Program-made: the position numbers and the translations under genes | Source of the DNA: Bog-473 sp963834405 | GTDB lineage: Bacteria; Actinomycetota; Acidimicrobiia; Acidimicrobiales; RAAP-2 | Direction of reading: 5' to 3' | Length of the DNA: 64,000 nucleotides | Assembly: GCA_963834405.1 (NCBI GenBank) | Contig: CAWIBX010000006.1 | Location: 366,765-430,764 of the forward strand | Notes under the pieces: generated by a model | What the model saw: the letters and a program-made list of their open reading frames with translations, nothing else | Databases searched by the model: none | Told to the model about the DNA's origin: nothing | Part shown: positions 16,192-24,321 of the stretch, piece by piece | Layout of the letters: each line of letters begins with the position of its first letter | Position numbering within the stretch: position 1 is the first letter of the stretch

Positions 16192-18492
16192 TCAATCGCG
16201 GTGGATTGCATCCTGCGCGAGCTCTGAAGTGTCCACTGGTCGCGATGGTTTCGGCGTGACCGTTACCTCGCGGATGGTCCCTACCCATGCAAAGGGAGGC
16301 GTGTAGTCATCAGAAACTGGAAATCCAACGTCATGGCCGATCCGCAGACCGCTCCCGTCCGCTTGACCAGTCCCAAGTGGGCTACCAGCCGCAACCTGTC
16401 CGCTACCAACAACTTCACCATCGATCGTGACGGAGATCTCCGCGCGACCGTCTGATTGTGGTGTGTAAGAGAATCCCACAATGTGACTGCCCGGAGTCAG
16501 GGGATTCGCTGCTTCAACTCGGTATTCGCGGCCTACGCTGTTTAAGACGTAAGTCGGACGGCTTGTGAGGATCATGAGCGCCCAGCCCCCGGTCCAATTT
16601 CCCTGAGCGCACAACACGCCATCGGAGACGGTTTCAGGAACGTCGAGATCGACCTCCACTTCGCCGCCAAAGGACAGCATTGGGATCGCCTCATCAGCGA
16701 TCGGTCCGCCGCCCGGTCGGAATGTCTTTCGAGAGAACATGGATCGTGGAGGTGGCTGCATGGCGGTCATAAGATCCGTTGGGGACCGGCGGTCGAGCCA
16801 GTTGCCCATCGGCAACACCGAGTTTCGGCCAGCCTCAGACCACCACAAATCAGCCAACCGCTGTACAACGTCGCGGTATTCCGTTGCGAGATCATTTGCC
16901 TCGGCGAAGTCCTCCTCGAGATTGAAGAGTGCCCAGGTATCGCGTTCGAGAGAATCGCTTCCTGTTACAAGTCTCTCCTCGTCTGCAACACCGCGAACGA
17001 CTCGGTCCGTGGTGGCCTTCCACGTGCCGGCGTAGATGCTGCGGGAGCCAAGCATCTCGAAGTATTGAACTTCGCGCGGCGACGGTGCGCTGGAAGAGCC
17101 GAAGGTGGTTCGGAGACTTGCCCCATCGAACGGCTGCTGTGAGATCCCATCTATCACTGCATTCGGGCTGACCTCGCACACATCGAGAACGGTCGGCGCA
17201 ATATCGACTACATGAATGAGCTGTGGGCGGACTTCACCACCGCTCTCAATGCCCGCTGGCCAGCGAATGATCATCGGAACACGAGTGCCTCCCAGCCAGG
17301 CATAGCGCTTCCAGAGCCGAAAGGGCGTGTTTCCAGCCCAGGCCCAGCCCCAGGGGTAGTGGTTGTAGAGCCGGAATCCTCCCAAGTCATCTATGTGGGC
17401 CAGATTGTCCGCAAGGTCGTCGAGATCCAGTGTGAAGCGTCCCTCATTCACTGACCCGATGGAACTGCCCTCAGCGCTCGCCCCGTTATCGGAAAGCGCA
17501 ATCACCACGGTGTTCTGATCAACGTCAAGGTCTTTGAGGCAATCAAACAGCTTGCCGACGTGATGGTCCGTATGGGTCAGAAACCCGGCGAACACCTCCT
17601 GCATCCGAGCGTAAAGACGTTGCTCTTCGTGCGGCAAGCCATCCCAGTCCTGGACCCAGGATGGTCGTTGGCTACACACGGCATCTTCGGGAACGACACC
17701 AAGAAATTTTTGACGTTCAAAGGCCTCCCGACGCCATCGCTCCCAACCGCCGTCGAAGCGACCGCGGTACGCCTCGATCCATTCTGATGGGACTTGATGC
17801 GGTGCGTGTTGGGCGCCTGTAGCGAGATAGAGGAAGAATGGCTTCTCGGGGGTGGCGTTTTGCTGGGCTCGTAGCTGCCGGATGGCGACGTCAACAAGGT
17901 CCTCAGTCAAGTGGTAGCCCTGTTCTGGCCGACGCGGCGGTTCGACAAAGTGGTTATCCCATACAAGATTGGGAGTCCACTGGTTTGTGTCGGCGTGTAG
18001 GAACCCATAGAACTGTTCAAAGCCCTGGCCAAGCGGCCAAAGATCAAACGGACCCGAAGCGGTTCGGTCATGGCGTGGCGTGAGGTGCCACTTGCCAAGC
18101 GCCATCGTGGAATAACTGGCATCACGAAGGTGGCGAGCAATAGTGGCAGCAGATCGAGGAATGCGCCCGCTGTAACCAGGGAGTCGTAGTGGCACGTCGG
18201 GAACGAATCCCATACCAACCGCGTGGTGATTGCGGCCCGTGAGCAATGAGGCACGGGTTGGCGAACACAGCGAGGTGACGTGAAAGCGGTTGTAACGCAA
18301 TCCTTCACTCGCGAAGCGGTCGAAGTTCGGCGTAGCCACGTCTGAACCGAAGCATCCAAGCTGTGCGAAACCAACATCATCCAGGACGATCAGAACGACG
18401 TTGGGTCTAGATACAAGCGTCGCACGCGACTCAGCTGGCGGGATGGCGCTCTCAGTGATTGTGCGACCAAACGCGCCGGGGCCGACACTCAT
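16192..18492 (-). CDS. Sulfatase, formylglycine (Cys) type
   Basis: Hydrolyses sulfate esters. The active-site signature CSPTRASLLTGRNHH places the Cys converted to formylglycine at residue 76. Metal ligands lie in VLIVLDDVG (Asp38/Asp39) and IALSDNGASAEG, and a GKWHL motif contributes Lys/His. The C-terminal 200 residues form a beta-rich domain (VGFSYTPQSDGRAEISVTID) resembling a LamG-like sandwich. There is no N-terminal signal, so a cytoplasmic location is likely. At 766 residues it matches the large arylsulfatase A-like subgroup. It shares an operon with a thiolase and a solute-binding protein. A related sulfatase lies at 52809-55130 beside a radical-SAM maturase that might also serve this one. 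Confidence 0.92.
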   Translation of the reverse strand: MSVGPGAFGRTITESAIPPAESRATLVSRPNVVLIVLDDVGFAQLGCFGSDVATPNFDRFASEGLRYNRFHVTSLCSPTRASLLTGRNHHAVGMGFVPDVPLRLPGYSGRIPRSAATIARHLRDASYSTMALGKWHLTPRHDRTASGPFDLWPLGQGFEQFYGFLHADTNQWTPNLVWDNHFVEPPRRPEQGYHLTEDLVDVAIRQLRAQQNATPEKPFFLYLATGAQHAPHQVPSEWIEAYRGRFDGGWERWRREAFERQKFLGVVPEDAVCSQRPSWVQDWDGLPHEEQRLYARMQEVFAGFLTHTDHHVGKLFDCLKDLDVDQNTVVIALSDNGASAEGSSIGSVNEGRFTLDLDDLADNLAHIDDLGGFRLYNHYPWGWAWAGNTPFRLWKRYAWLGGTRVPMIIRWPAGIESGGEVRPQLIHVVDIAPTVLDVCEVSPNAVIDGISQQPFDGASLRTTFGSSSAPSPREVQYFEMLGSRSIYAGTWKATTDRVVRGVADEERLVTGSDSLERDTWALFNLEEDFAEANDLATEYRDVVQRLADLWWSEAGRNSVLPMGNWLDRRSPTDLMTAMQPPPRSMFSRKTFRPGGGPIADEAIPMLSFGGEVEVDLDVPETVSDGVLCAQGNWTGGWALMILTSRPTYVLNSVGREYRVEAANPLTPGSHIVGFSYTPQSDGRAEISVTIDGEVVGSGQVAAGSPLGTGQADGSGLRIGHDVGFPVSDDYTPPFAWVGTIREVTVTPKPSRPVDTSELAQDAIHRD

Positions 18493-18551
18493 GGCCGCGA
18501 GCCAATCTCGGCGACGCTCAACAGCCCCCCTTAGATCTCGGCAAACATTCC

Positions 18552-19694
18552 TCAGCGGGCGAGAATCGTGGCGGCGGCCGTGCCGGGAGCACCGTAGACC
18601 TGGGCGTAACCGACGCGCGGGTCGCCCTGGACTTGGCGGTCGCCGGCCTGGCCGCGGAGTTGGAGCACCAGCTCGTGGACCTGGCGGAGACCGGAGGCTC
18701 CGATCGGCTCACCGTTGGCGATGAGGCCGCCATCGGTGTTGATCGGCATTGGACCGGTGATCTCGGTAGCGCCGTCGGCGAGAAGCTTCTCCTGCTCGCC
18801 GTCAGCACAGAAGCCGTTCTCAGCCATGTGGATGACCTCAGCACCAGCATCGGTGTCCTGAACCTGGATGACATCAACATCCTCGGGCCCGATCCCAGCG
18901 TCTTCGTAGGCGGCGCGGGACGCGTACACGGTGGGGGCAACGTCTTCCTCGACAGGGGACCATGTGGTGTTGACCTCGTACGAGCCGTAGTTGCGCGTGC
19001 GGATGGCAGTCGCCTTCACATACACCGGCGTACCCGTAAAGCGGTGAGCGATGTCGGCGCGGCAAAGGACCACCGCCGCAGCGCCCTCGTCGGGAGCGCA
19101 GAACATGTACGAGGTAAGCGGGTAGTTGAGCATCGGCGAGCTGAGAATTTCCTCCTCGGTGATCGGCTTCCGACGGAAGGCCTTCGGATTGAGAGCGCCG
19201 TTGCGGTAGTTCTTCGCCGCCACCTTGGCCAACGTCGCCTGGGATACGCCATGGTCGTGCATGTACCTGTTGATCTTCATGCCGAAGAACTTGGTGGTCA
19301 CGTACTGCCCGTTCTCGCCATACCAAGCAGGTACGTTGGTGGTGGTCGGATCTCCTTTGAATGAGCCCCGAGCGTGCTTGTCCGTTCCGAGGGCCACGAC
19401 GATGTCACCGTTGCCGGCGCGAATGGCGTTTGCGGCCTGCTGGATGGTGGCAGCGCCGGTTGCGCATGCGCTGAACACATGGATGAACGGAAGGCCGCTC
19501 AGGCCGACAAGACCGGTGACGGGGTCGGTCCAGACCCCCCAGCTCCCGCCGAAGGCGCACTGGACGTCGTTCCAGGTCACGCCTGCGTCGGTCAACGCCA
19601 GCTCGACGGCGTCGGCGGCCATCTCGTAAGCGGACTTTTCGCCGTGCCGGCCGAAGGGGTGGAGTCCCACACCAATGATCGTGACGTCGTCCAT
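18552..19694 (-). CDS. Thiolase-like lipid-transfer/acetyl-CoA acetyltransferase
   Basis: A 380-residue thiolase-superfamily protein of the SCP2-thiolase-like branch. The N-terminal IIGVGLHPFGRHG and the nucleophile Cys in FSACATGAATIQQA are clear. The C-terminal GGLIANGEPIGASGLRQVHE carries the family GHPxGA-like loop, with a changed first residue. Proteins of this branch work with a DUF35 partner in actinobacterial steroid or acyl-CoA side-chain degradation. The DUF35 gene is directly upstream, with its stop (TGA) abutting this ATG. The pairing suggests a heteromeric acyl-CoA lyase or thiolase; the substrate is not shown. Confidence 0.88.
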   Translation of the reverse strand: MDDVTIIGVGLHPFGRHGEKSAYEMAADAVELALTDAGVTWNDVQCAFGGSWGVWTDPVTGLVGLSGLPFIHVFSACATGAATIQQAANAIRAGNGDIVVALGTDKHARGSFKGDPTTTNVPAWYGENGQYVTTKFFGMKINRYMHDHGVSQATLAKVAAKNYRNGALNPKAFRRKPITEEEILSSPMLNYPLTSYMFCAPDEGAAAVVLCRADIAHRFTGTPVYVKATAIRTRNYGSYEVNTTWSPVEEDVAPTVYASRAAYEDAGIGPEDVDVIQVQDTDAGAEVIHMAENGFCADGEQEKLLADGATEITGPMPINTDGGLIANGEPIGASGLRQVHELVLQLRGQAGDRQVQGDPRVGYAQVYGAPGTAAATILAR

Positions 19695-20132
19695 TCAGCG
19701 CTCCTCACTGTTCTGCGCGCCGACGGGCGCGAAGGCGAAGGTGATGACCTCGTTGCCGTCCTTGTCGATGTAGAACGGGACGATTCGGAGGACGACCTCC
19801 ATTCCGAAGTCGAGCCTTTGGGGATCGCACTCGGTGAGCCGCGACTCGACCCGGACCACGTCGTCAAGTTGCACTAGACCGATCCCAAAAGGCTTGAAAG
19901 ACTTACCCGTCGGATCGCCCATGTAGTTGGCGCTGGGCGGAAACTCCTGGGTCGTCCAGGACACGAGCGTGCCGCGGCGGGGTAATGGAAGTTCGGCCAT
20001 GCTCTCGGTTCCACAGCGCGGGCACCGCGACTGCACCGGGAACGTGACCGCCCCGCAGTCCTTGCACCGACCACCGAGCAGCTCTGGATCATCGGCCGGC
20101 CACGTGAACACGTTCGCGATCGGATTCTGCAT
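19695..20132 (-). CDS. DUF35 (zinc ribbon/OB-fold) acyl-CoA-associated protein
   Basis: A 145-residue protein with an N-terminal rubredoxin-like zinc ribbon (CKDCG and CPRCG), then an OB-fold acyl-CoA binding domain with GTLVSWTTQEFPP and KPFGIGLVQLDD. The start at 20132 follows GGAGGGTATTA. This is the usual partner of thiolase-like enzymes and is directly followed by one. It is the first gene of a four-gene operon (DUF35, thiolase, sulfatase, solute-binding protein). Confidence 0.88.
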   Translation of the reverse strand: MQNPIANVFTWPADDPELLGGRCKDCGAVTFPVQSRCPRCGTESMAELPLPRRGTLVSWTTQEFPPSANYMGDPTGKSFKPFGIGLVQLDDVVRVESRLTECDPQRLDFGMEVVLRIVPFYIDKDGNEVITFAFAPVGAQNSEER

Positions 20133-20648
20133 TAATACCCTCCACCTTCGGATTTACCGCGGTCAGGCTAGCCAACGGTGCGACAAACACGCTGAGATTT
20201 CGAACGCGAGTGGTGCAAATGATCCGATGGGAGTCTGACCAGGATCCCGTCGACGGCGCGAAGTAGGCTCGTTCGTGCGGATGCGATCGCGCGTGCACCT
20301 CTCCGTCTACCCGCGGCAAGAGCAAGAACGTGCTCACAGCCCGACACGACGTAGTCCAAGCGCTAAGGCCAGGGCTCTCAGCCCCGGGCTTCCGTCAACG
20401 CGTTCACCGATCTCTGTGAACGGCTCTGACTGGCGGGGGTTCACGATCACACGCACCTTCGGGCCTCGGACTCGACGAATCTGCTGGTCACCGCATCTGC
20501 CCTATGCAGCCGCCCAGGCGCTGCTTTACTCAATTCCGCCGCTTACTACCTGCAGTCCCGAGAAACTCCCGGCAGGCGTTCTGAGACCGTCGGGTTCTTG
20601 CCCCGATGGTTCCCCCGCCTCTCTCGCCATACTTGCACCGACAGCCAC
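20133..20648. other. Intergenic region with diverged repeat copy A
   Basis: No gene is supported. Bases 20432-20566 are homologous to 37513-37649. Confidence 0.5.
20432..20566 (+). repeat. Dispersed non-coding repeat, copy A
   Basis: Shared blocks with copy B (37513-37649) come in the same order and similar spacing: GGCGGGGGTTCAC, ACCTTCGGG, TATGCAGCCGC, ACTCAATTCCGCC and GTCCCGAGAAAC. The two are roughly two-thirds identical by eye. The element is not an IS and has no obvious terminal repeats. Confidence 0.65.
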
Positions 20649-21074
20649 CTACCCAGCGGCGGCTTGGGCTCCGGCCGTCGGCTCCAGGAACCTCTTGATC
20701 GCGTCCTCGGTGACGGGGGTAAAGAGATTGACGAGGTTGCCATCGGGGTCGCGGAACAAGATGGAGCGATTCCCCCAGGGCATGGTTGTAGGCTCCTGCA
20801 CCCACTCGCTGACCAGGCTCTTGAGCCGCTCGAATTCTTTGTCCACATCATCGACGAGGAATTCGATGATGACGGTGTGGTTGTCGGCTGGACGGGCCGA
20901 GTTGTTGAACAGCTGCGCTGTCTGGGTGTGGCCAAAGGCGATCGTGCAGGACGGCAGGTGCACCTCGGCGAAGACGGGCGCCGGCCAGATGGCCGGGACC
21001 CCGGTGACCTGCTCGTAGAAGCCAACCACCGGCTCAAGGTCGTCGCTGATCATGCGGATAGAGGCGAAGTCCAT
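20649..21074 (-). CDS. VOC (glyoxalase/dioxygenase) family protein
   Basis: A 141-residue single-subunit VOC-fold protein built from two beta-alpha-beta-beta-beta modules, with RDPDGNLVNLFTP as the C-terminal signature. The start at 21074 follows GAGAGGAGGGCGACG. A metal site is plausible from the downstream Glu/His positions but not certain. It is divergent from a TetR gene at 21168 with overlapping palindromes between them, so it is probably the target of that regulator. The function could be lactoylglutathione-lyase-like, resistance or isomerase. Confidence 0.8.
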   Translation of the reverse strand: MDFASIRMISDDLEPVVGFYEQVTGVPAIWPAPVFAEVHLPSCTIAFGHTQTAQLFNNSARPADNHTVIIEFLVDDVDKEFERLKSLVSEWVQEPTTMPWGNRSILFRDPDGNLVNLFTPVTEDAIKRFLEPTAGAQAAAG

Positions 21075-21107
21075 GGCGTCGCCCTCCTCTCGTGTGTGGT
21101 ATGTTGA

Positions 21108-21134
21108 CGTAGCGCTACGATACCGTAGCGTAGT
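21108..21134. promoter_or_regulatory. Overlapping palindromes, probable TetR operator
   Basis: CGTAGCGCTACG (21108-21119) is a perfect palindrome. CTACGATACCGTAG (21115-21128) overlaps it with CTACG/CGTAG arms. The site lies between the divergent VOC and TetR genes, close to both start codons. Confidence 0.65.
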
Positions 21135-21167
21135 GGAGTCGTCAATACCCAAAGGACGGAGCTCTCC

Positions 21168-21812
21168 ATGGCGAAGGCCAGCACCACAGATGACCGAGCG
21201 GTGCCCCCCCAACAAGAATCCCTCGACCCCCGCGTGCTCGTTTCCCGAGAGCGGGTTCTGACGACGACGCTCGAGCTGTTGACTGAGGCTGGACTGGATG
21301 AGCTCACCATCGACGAGATCTCCCGCCGCTCGGGGGTCGCGAAGACCACCATCTATCGGCACTGGCCGAACCGCTCCGCGCTCGTCATCGATGCCTGCTT
21401 GCGGATGACCGATGGCGAGGAAGCGCCGCCGGACACCGGTTCGCTCGAAGACGACGTGAGGGCAATCTTGACGAACATCGCAGAGTTGCTTGCCACCGCG
21501 CGATGGTCGTCAATCGTGCCCTCGATCGTCGATGTCGCCGAACACGATCCGGCGTTTGCCGATATCCACAGCCGAATCCAACGCAGACACGCCGCTCCGC
21601 TTCGAGCGGCACTGGAGCGAGCAGCCCTCAGGGGAGAAATCCCGTCAGCCGCTGACCGCGATGCCATCGCTGCCGCTCTGCTCGGGCCGCTCTTCTACCG
21701 CCGCTGGTTCTCACGAGAACAGATCGACGCCACGTTCCTCGAAATAATCGTTGGCACGCTTGCGAGCCTCTGCCAGAACACTCCTAAGCCGCCGCGAGGT
21801 CGGAATCGCTGA
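21168..21812 (+). CDS. TetR family transcriptional regulator
   Basis: A 214-residue regulator. The helix-turn-helix is in LTIDEISRRSGVAKTTIYRHWPNRSAL; the RHWPNR ending and the C-terminal effector domain (LLGPLFYRRWFSREQ) match the TetR_C_16/AcrR-like branch. The start at 21168 is supported by AAAGGACGGAG. It is divergent from a VOC gene and separated by palindromes that it probably binds. Confidence 0.88.
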   Translation: MAKASTTDDRAVPPQQESLDPRVLVSRERVLTTTLELLTEAGLDELTIDEISRRSGVAKTTIYRHWPNRSALVIDACLRMTDGEEAPPDTGSLEDDVRAILTNIAELLATARWSSIVPSIVDVAEHDPAFADIHSRIQRRHAAPLRAALERAALRGEIPSAADRDAIAAALLGPLFYRRWFSREQIDATFLEIIVGTLASLCQNTPKPPRGRNR

Positions 21813-22055
21813 TTTCCCTGGACCGGATTCACCAGGAAACGACCGCCGACGTCCGCCGGGCCGCCAACCTCATTGGTATCGGACTGGATTCCCTCAGCAC
21901 CAGACGTAAATGTCCACAATTGTGATTGATTCGAGCGGACGGCCCTTCGACGCGGCTGTAAGGGTACGGCCCAAGCTTGGATCCGTTCAGTAAGCGCGCG
22001 GATCTGCTCGCGACTTTCGGGTTGGTTACCCGAAGGCCGTTGACCAACGGACGAT

Positions 22056-22523
22056 CTATGAGCGCGCTGCTTGTGGGGCGGTCTCGGTGGTCGTCACACC
22101 GAGCTTGGTCAAGAAGCTGCGGTAGTCGGTCTGCACCCATTCCTCGGCCAGCCGGCCCTCGTCGTCGTACCTAAAGGTACCGATCAATTCCCATTCGAGG
22201 TGTCGCCCGGTGGGCTCGACTGGACCGATGGGCGAGTAGGTAAAGAGCCCGGTGAAGTCACCGGAGAACATGGTGCGCGCCGCCAGGTAGTTGCCGTCGA
22301 CGATGATCTGCTCACGGAAGAGTCGCAGACCACCGAAAGCGGCGCGCAACGACGCGAAGTACGCGCTCAGTTCATCGAAGCCCAGGTCGGCGCCCGGTCC
22401 GTGGAAGACGTAGTCCTCCCTGAAATAGGCGCGGAGCTTGGCGTCGTCCTCCGTGGCGATCGCCTCGTCGCCGATGCGGATCAACTCGCGGGCCAGGGGG
22501 CTGTCGGAGATGAAGCCTGGCAT
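22056..22523 (-). CDS. SnoaL-like polyketide cyclase/NTF2-fold protein
   Basis: A 155-residue NTF2-like protein. An N-terminal helix (ARELIRIGDEAIATEDDAKL) precedes YFREDYVFHGPGADLGFDEL, then the strands VDGNYLAARTMFSGDFTG and GRLAEEWVQTDYRSFLTKLG, the pattern of the SnoaL/ester cyclase group. The start at 22523 is fixed by AGGAGGAAGG. It is 16 bases from the downstream VOC gene's 3' end on the same strand, and the two are likely co-transcribed from the promoter at the 22913 palindrome. Confidence 0.75.
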   Translation of the reverse strand: MPGFISDSPLARELIRIGDEAIATEDDAKLRAYFREDYVFHGPGADLGFDELSAYFASLRAAFGGLRLFREQIIVDGNYLAARTMFSGDFTGLFTYSPIGPVEPTGRHLEWELIGTFRYDDEGRLAEEWVQTDYRSFLTKLGVTTTETAPQAARS

Positions 22524-22539
22524 CCTTCCTCCTTGCTCC

Positions 22540-22896
22540 TCAGGAATGGATGGTAACGGCGTATCCATCGGGGTCAGCAAACACGAACGTCCGACCAAAT
22601 GGACCATCGAAGGGCTCGGTGACGATTCGAACCCCGGCGTGAACAAGCCTGTCGTGCAGAACCTGCGGGTCATCGGCCTTGAGCCACAATGCGACGCCCC
22701 AGCCGAGACGCTCGACCGCCTGCAAGTCAACGGCGGGTTCACGAACGGCAAAGGGAATAGGAGTGGTGGCAAAGACCACTGCTCCTGGTGGGCTCTGGGC
22801 TACCCGCTCAAGGCCAAGCTGCTCCGAATAGAACGCAGCAGACACCTCCAGGTGGCTGACCTGTAGTGCGATGAAGTCGGGTCCGATGACTCTCAC
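22540..22896 (-). CDS. VOC family protein (bleomycin-resistance-like)
   Basis: A 118-residue VOC-fold protein. It begins IALQVSHLEVSAAFYSEQLG and ends TFVFADPDGYAVTIHS, both standard glyoxalase/bleomycin-resistance signatures. The start is a GTG at 22896 behind GAGGAGCGCC. It is divergent from a MarR gene, and a 17-bp perfect inverted repeat lies in the gap, so MarR repression with induction by the VOC substrate is likely. Confidence 0.82.
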   Translation of the reverse strand: MRVIGPDFIALQVSHLEVSAAFYSEQLGLERVAQSPPGAVVFATTPIPFAVREPAVDLQAVERLGWGVALWLKADDPQVLHDRLVHAGVRIVTEPFDGPFGRTFVFADPDGYAVTIHS

Positions 22897-22912
22897 TGGC
22901 GCTCCTCTATAG

Positions 22913-22952
22913 TTGTCAGGCTACCTGATAACTATATCAGGTAGCCTGACAA
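22913..22952. promoter_or_regulatory. 17-bp perfect inverted repeat, MarR operator
   Basis: TTGTCAGGCTACCTGAT (22913-22929), a 6-base centre AACTAT, then the exact complement (22936-22952). It lies between a minus-strand VOC gene and a plus-strand MarR gene and is unusually long and perfect for a MarR site. Confidence 0.8.
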
Positions 22953-22959
22953 GTGCAAG

Positions 22960-23418
22960 GTGCCGACGGGGAAGGCAGGGAAGCGAGTGCCAAGAGCCGA
23001 GGACATGTCGGGTTACCTGATCAAGCGTGCTCAATCGGTGATCCATCTCGCCCTGGAGGAGATCGTCTCCAAACAAGGACTCGGGATCCCCCACTACGTC
23101 GTGCTCACGTTGCTGGCGGAGACGCCTGGATTACCCAACGCCGAGCTTGCCCGCAAGGCGTTCGTGACGCCCCAGTCAATGAACGAGGTCCTCAAGCAGC
23201 TCGAAGCCTCCGGGTTAGTGGAGCGTCACCAGAGTCCGTCAAATGCACGGATCCTCTGCGCTCACTTGACCCACGAGGGCGAGAAGAAGTGGCGATCGGT
23301 CGACGACGGCGTTCAGGAATTGGAAGAGTGTCTGCTCCGGGGTCTCACGCAGGACGAAGTCCGAGTACTGAACCGATCGCTCAAGACGATCATCCGGAAC
23401 ATGACTCCGACGGCGTGA
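22960..23418 (+). CDS. MarR family transcriptional regulator
   Basis: A 152-residue winged-helix regulator: helices from YLIKRAQSVIHLALEEIV, the recognition region LARKAFVTPQSMNEVLKQL, and a wing with HQSPSNARILCAHLTHEG. The first GTG is at 22960. A second GTG at 22987 has a better ribosome binding site (AGGGAAGCGA) and may be the real start. It is divergent from the VOC gene across a 17-bp palindrome. Confidence 0.85.
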   Translation: MPTGKAGKRVPRAEDMSGYLIKRAQSVIHLALEEIVSKQGLGIPHYVVLTLLAETPGLPNAELARKAFVTPQSMNEVLKQLEASGLVERHQSPSNARILCAHLTHEGEKKWRSVDDGVQELEECLLRGLTQDEVRVLNRSLKTIIRNMTPTA

Positions 23419-23419
23419 G

Positions 23420-23546
23420 GTTCACCTTCCGCCACGAACTGCTCCCCGCGAACCGCAAACGCCTCGGCCACGTCGCCATCGACTTGCAGAGTCGTCACCT
23501 TCGCATTGCGAACGACTAGATCCGGTTGACCATCCTGTGCTGCCAT
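23420..23546 (-). pseudogene. N-terminal fragment of a YtcJ-type amidohydrolase
   Basis: It starts with a good ribosome binding site (CAGGAGGTCTGAG) and an ATG at 23546, then reads DLVVRNAKVTTLQVDGD and EAFAVRGEQFVAEGEP. This is the usual beginning of metal-dependent amidohydrolases of the YtcJ group. After about 42 codons the homology stops where the MarR gene ends. The rest of the roughly 550-residue enzyme is absent, so this is a truncated remnant left by a deletion or rearrangement. Confidence 0.55.
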
Positions 23547-24091
23547 CTCAGACCTCCTGCGGAATATGGGACCGGGTTTGATCTCACCCGGATGCACGCG
23601 ATTGGACTCAGGACAACGCGCGGATCGACATCGGGCGTACGTGCACGCCTTGCGTGACGCCGATGTTCTCAGCGACCGGAGCCTATCGGCCCCGTACGGC
23701 AAGGATTGGCTGCCCGGCGTGCACGCACGGCAACTCGAGCGCCTGGCCCATTGACCCCGCCAGCAATGTGATTCGCTTCGGTAGCCCCATTCGCTGAGAT
23801 TTCCCGCGCAGCCATGGCGCACCGCGGGCCGAGTACTCGGCCACACCCCAACTCGTCGATCGGTTCACCAGGCTGTTCGAAGGCCTAGTCGAAGTAACAC
23901 CTCCCAGATGGCAGCGATTACTGGGGCCAACCGATTTCTGGGGACATCAGACCCGAGATTGGACACGAGGATCTGAATCCGTGGGATTTTCGTGGGATTG
24001 ATTCCATCCGCCGGAAGGGAGCGAGGTTGCGGGAGAAGTCGACCTCGAGGGCGATGGGCATCTGTTCTCGTGTGCAAGACCGTTGGCGAAA
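23547..24091. other. Intergenic region, second copy of 22-bp repeat
   Basis: No gene is supported. A 62-codon plus-strand frame at 23566-23754 has no recognisable domain. Bases 23977-23998 repeat 14429-14450 exactly. Confidence 0.45.
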
Positions 24092-24315
24092 TCAGCCCCC
24101 CGCGGACTGACCACCGTCGATGTGCAAGACAACTCCCGTGACAAATGAGGCTCGCTCGAGATAGAGGATTCCCTCGACGACATCGCTGATCTGACCGACT
24201 CGGCCCAGCGGATGAAGCGCTGCGAGGCCTTGATACGAAGCTGGATCGAAGGCGGGGTTCTGTATGACCCCGAGCGAGACCGCGTTGCACCGCACACCTC
24301 GGGACGCGTACTCGA
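24092..24315 (-). pseudogene. SDR gene, C-terminal piece (split by IS copy 2)
   Basis: Residues about 168-241 of a short-chain dehydrogenase: IEYASRGVRCNAVSLGV, HPLGRVGQISDVVEGIL and VTGVVLHIDGGQSAGG, ending at a TGA at 24092-24094. These are the standard SDR C-terminal motifs. It joins in frame to the middle piece (26103-26335) when IS copy 2 and one TAGCTA duplicate are removed, giving SLAIEYA, the family consensus. Confidence 0.88.
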
Positions 24316-24321
24316 TAGCTA

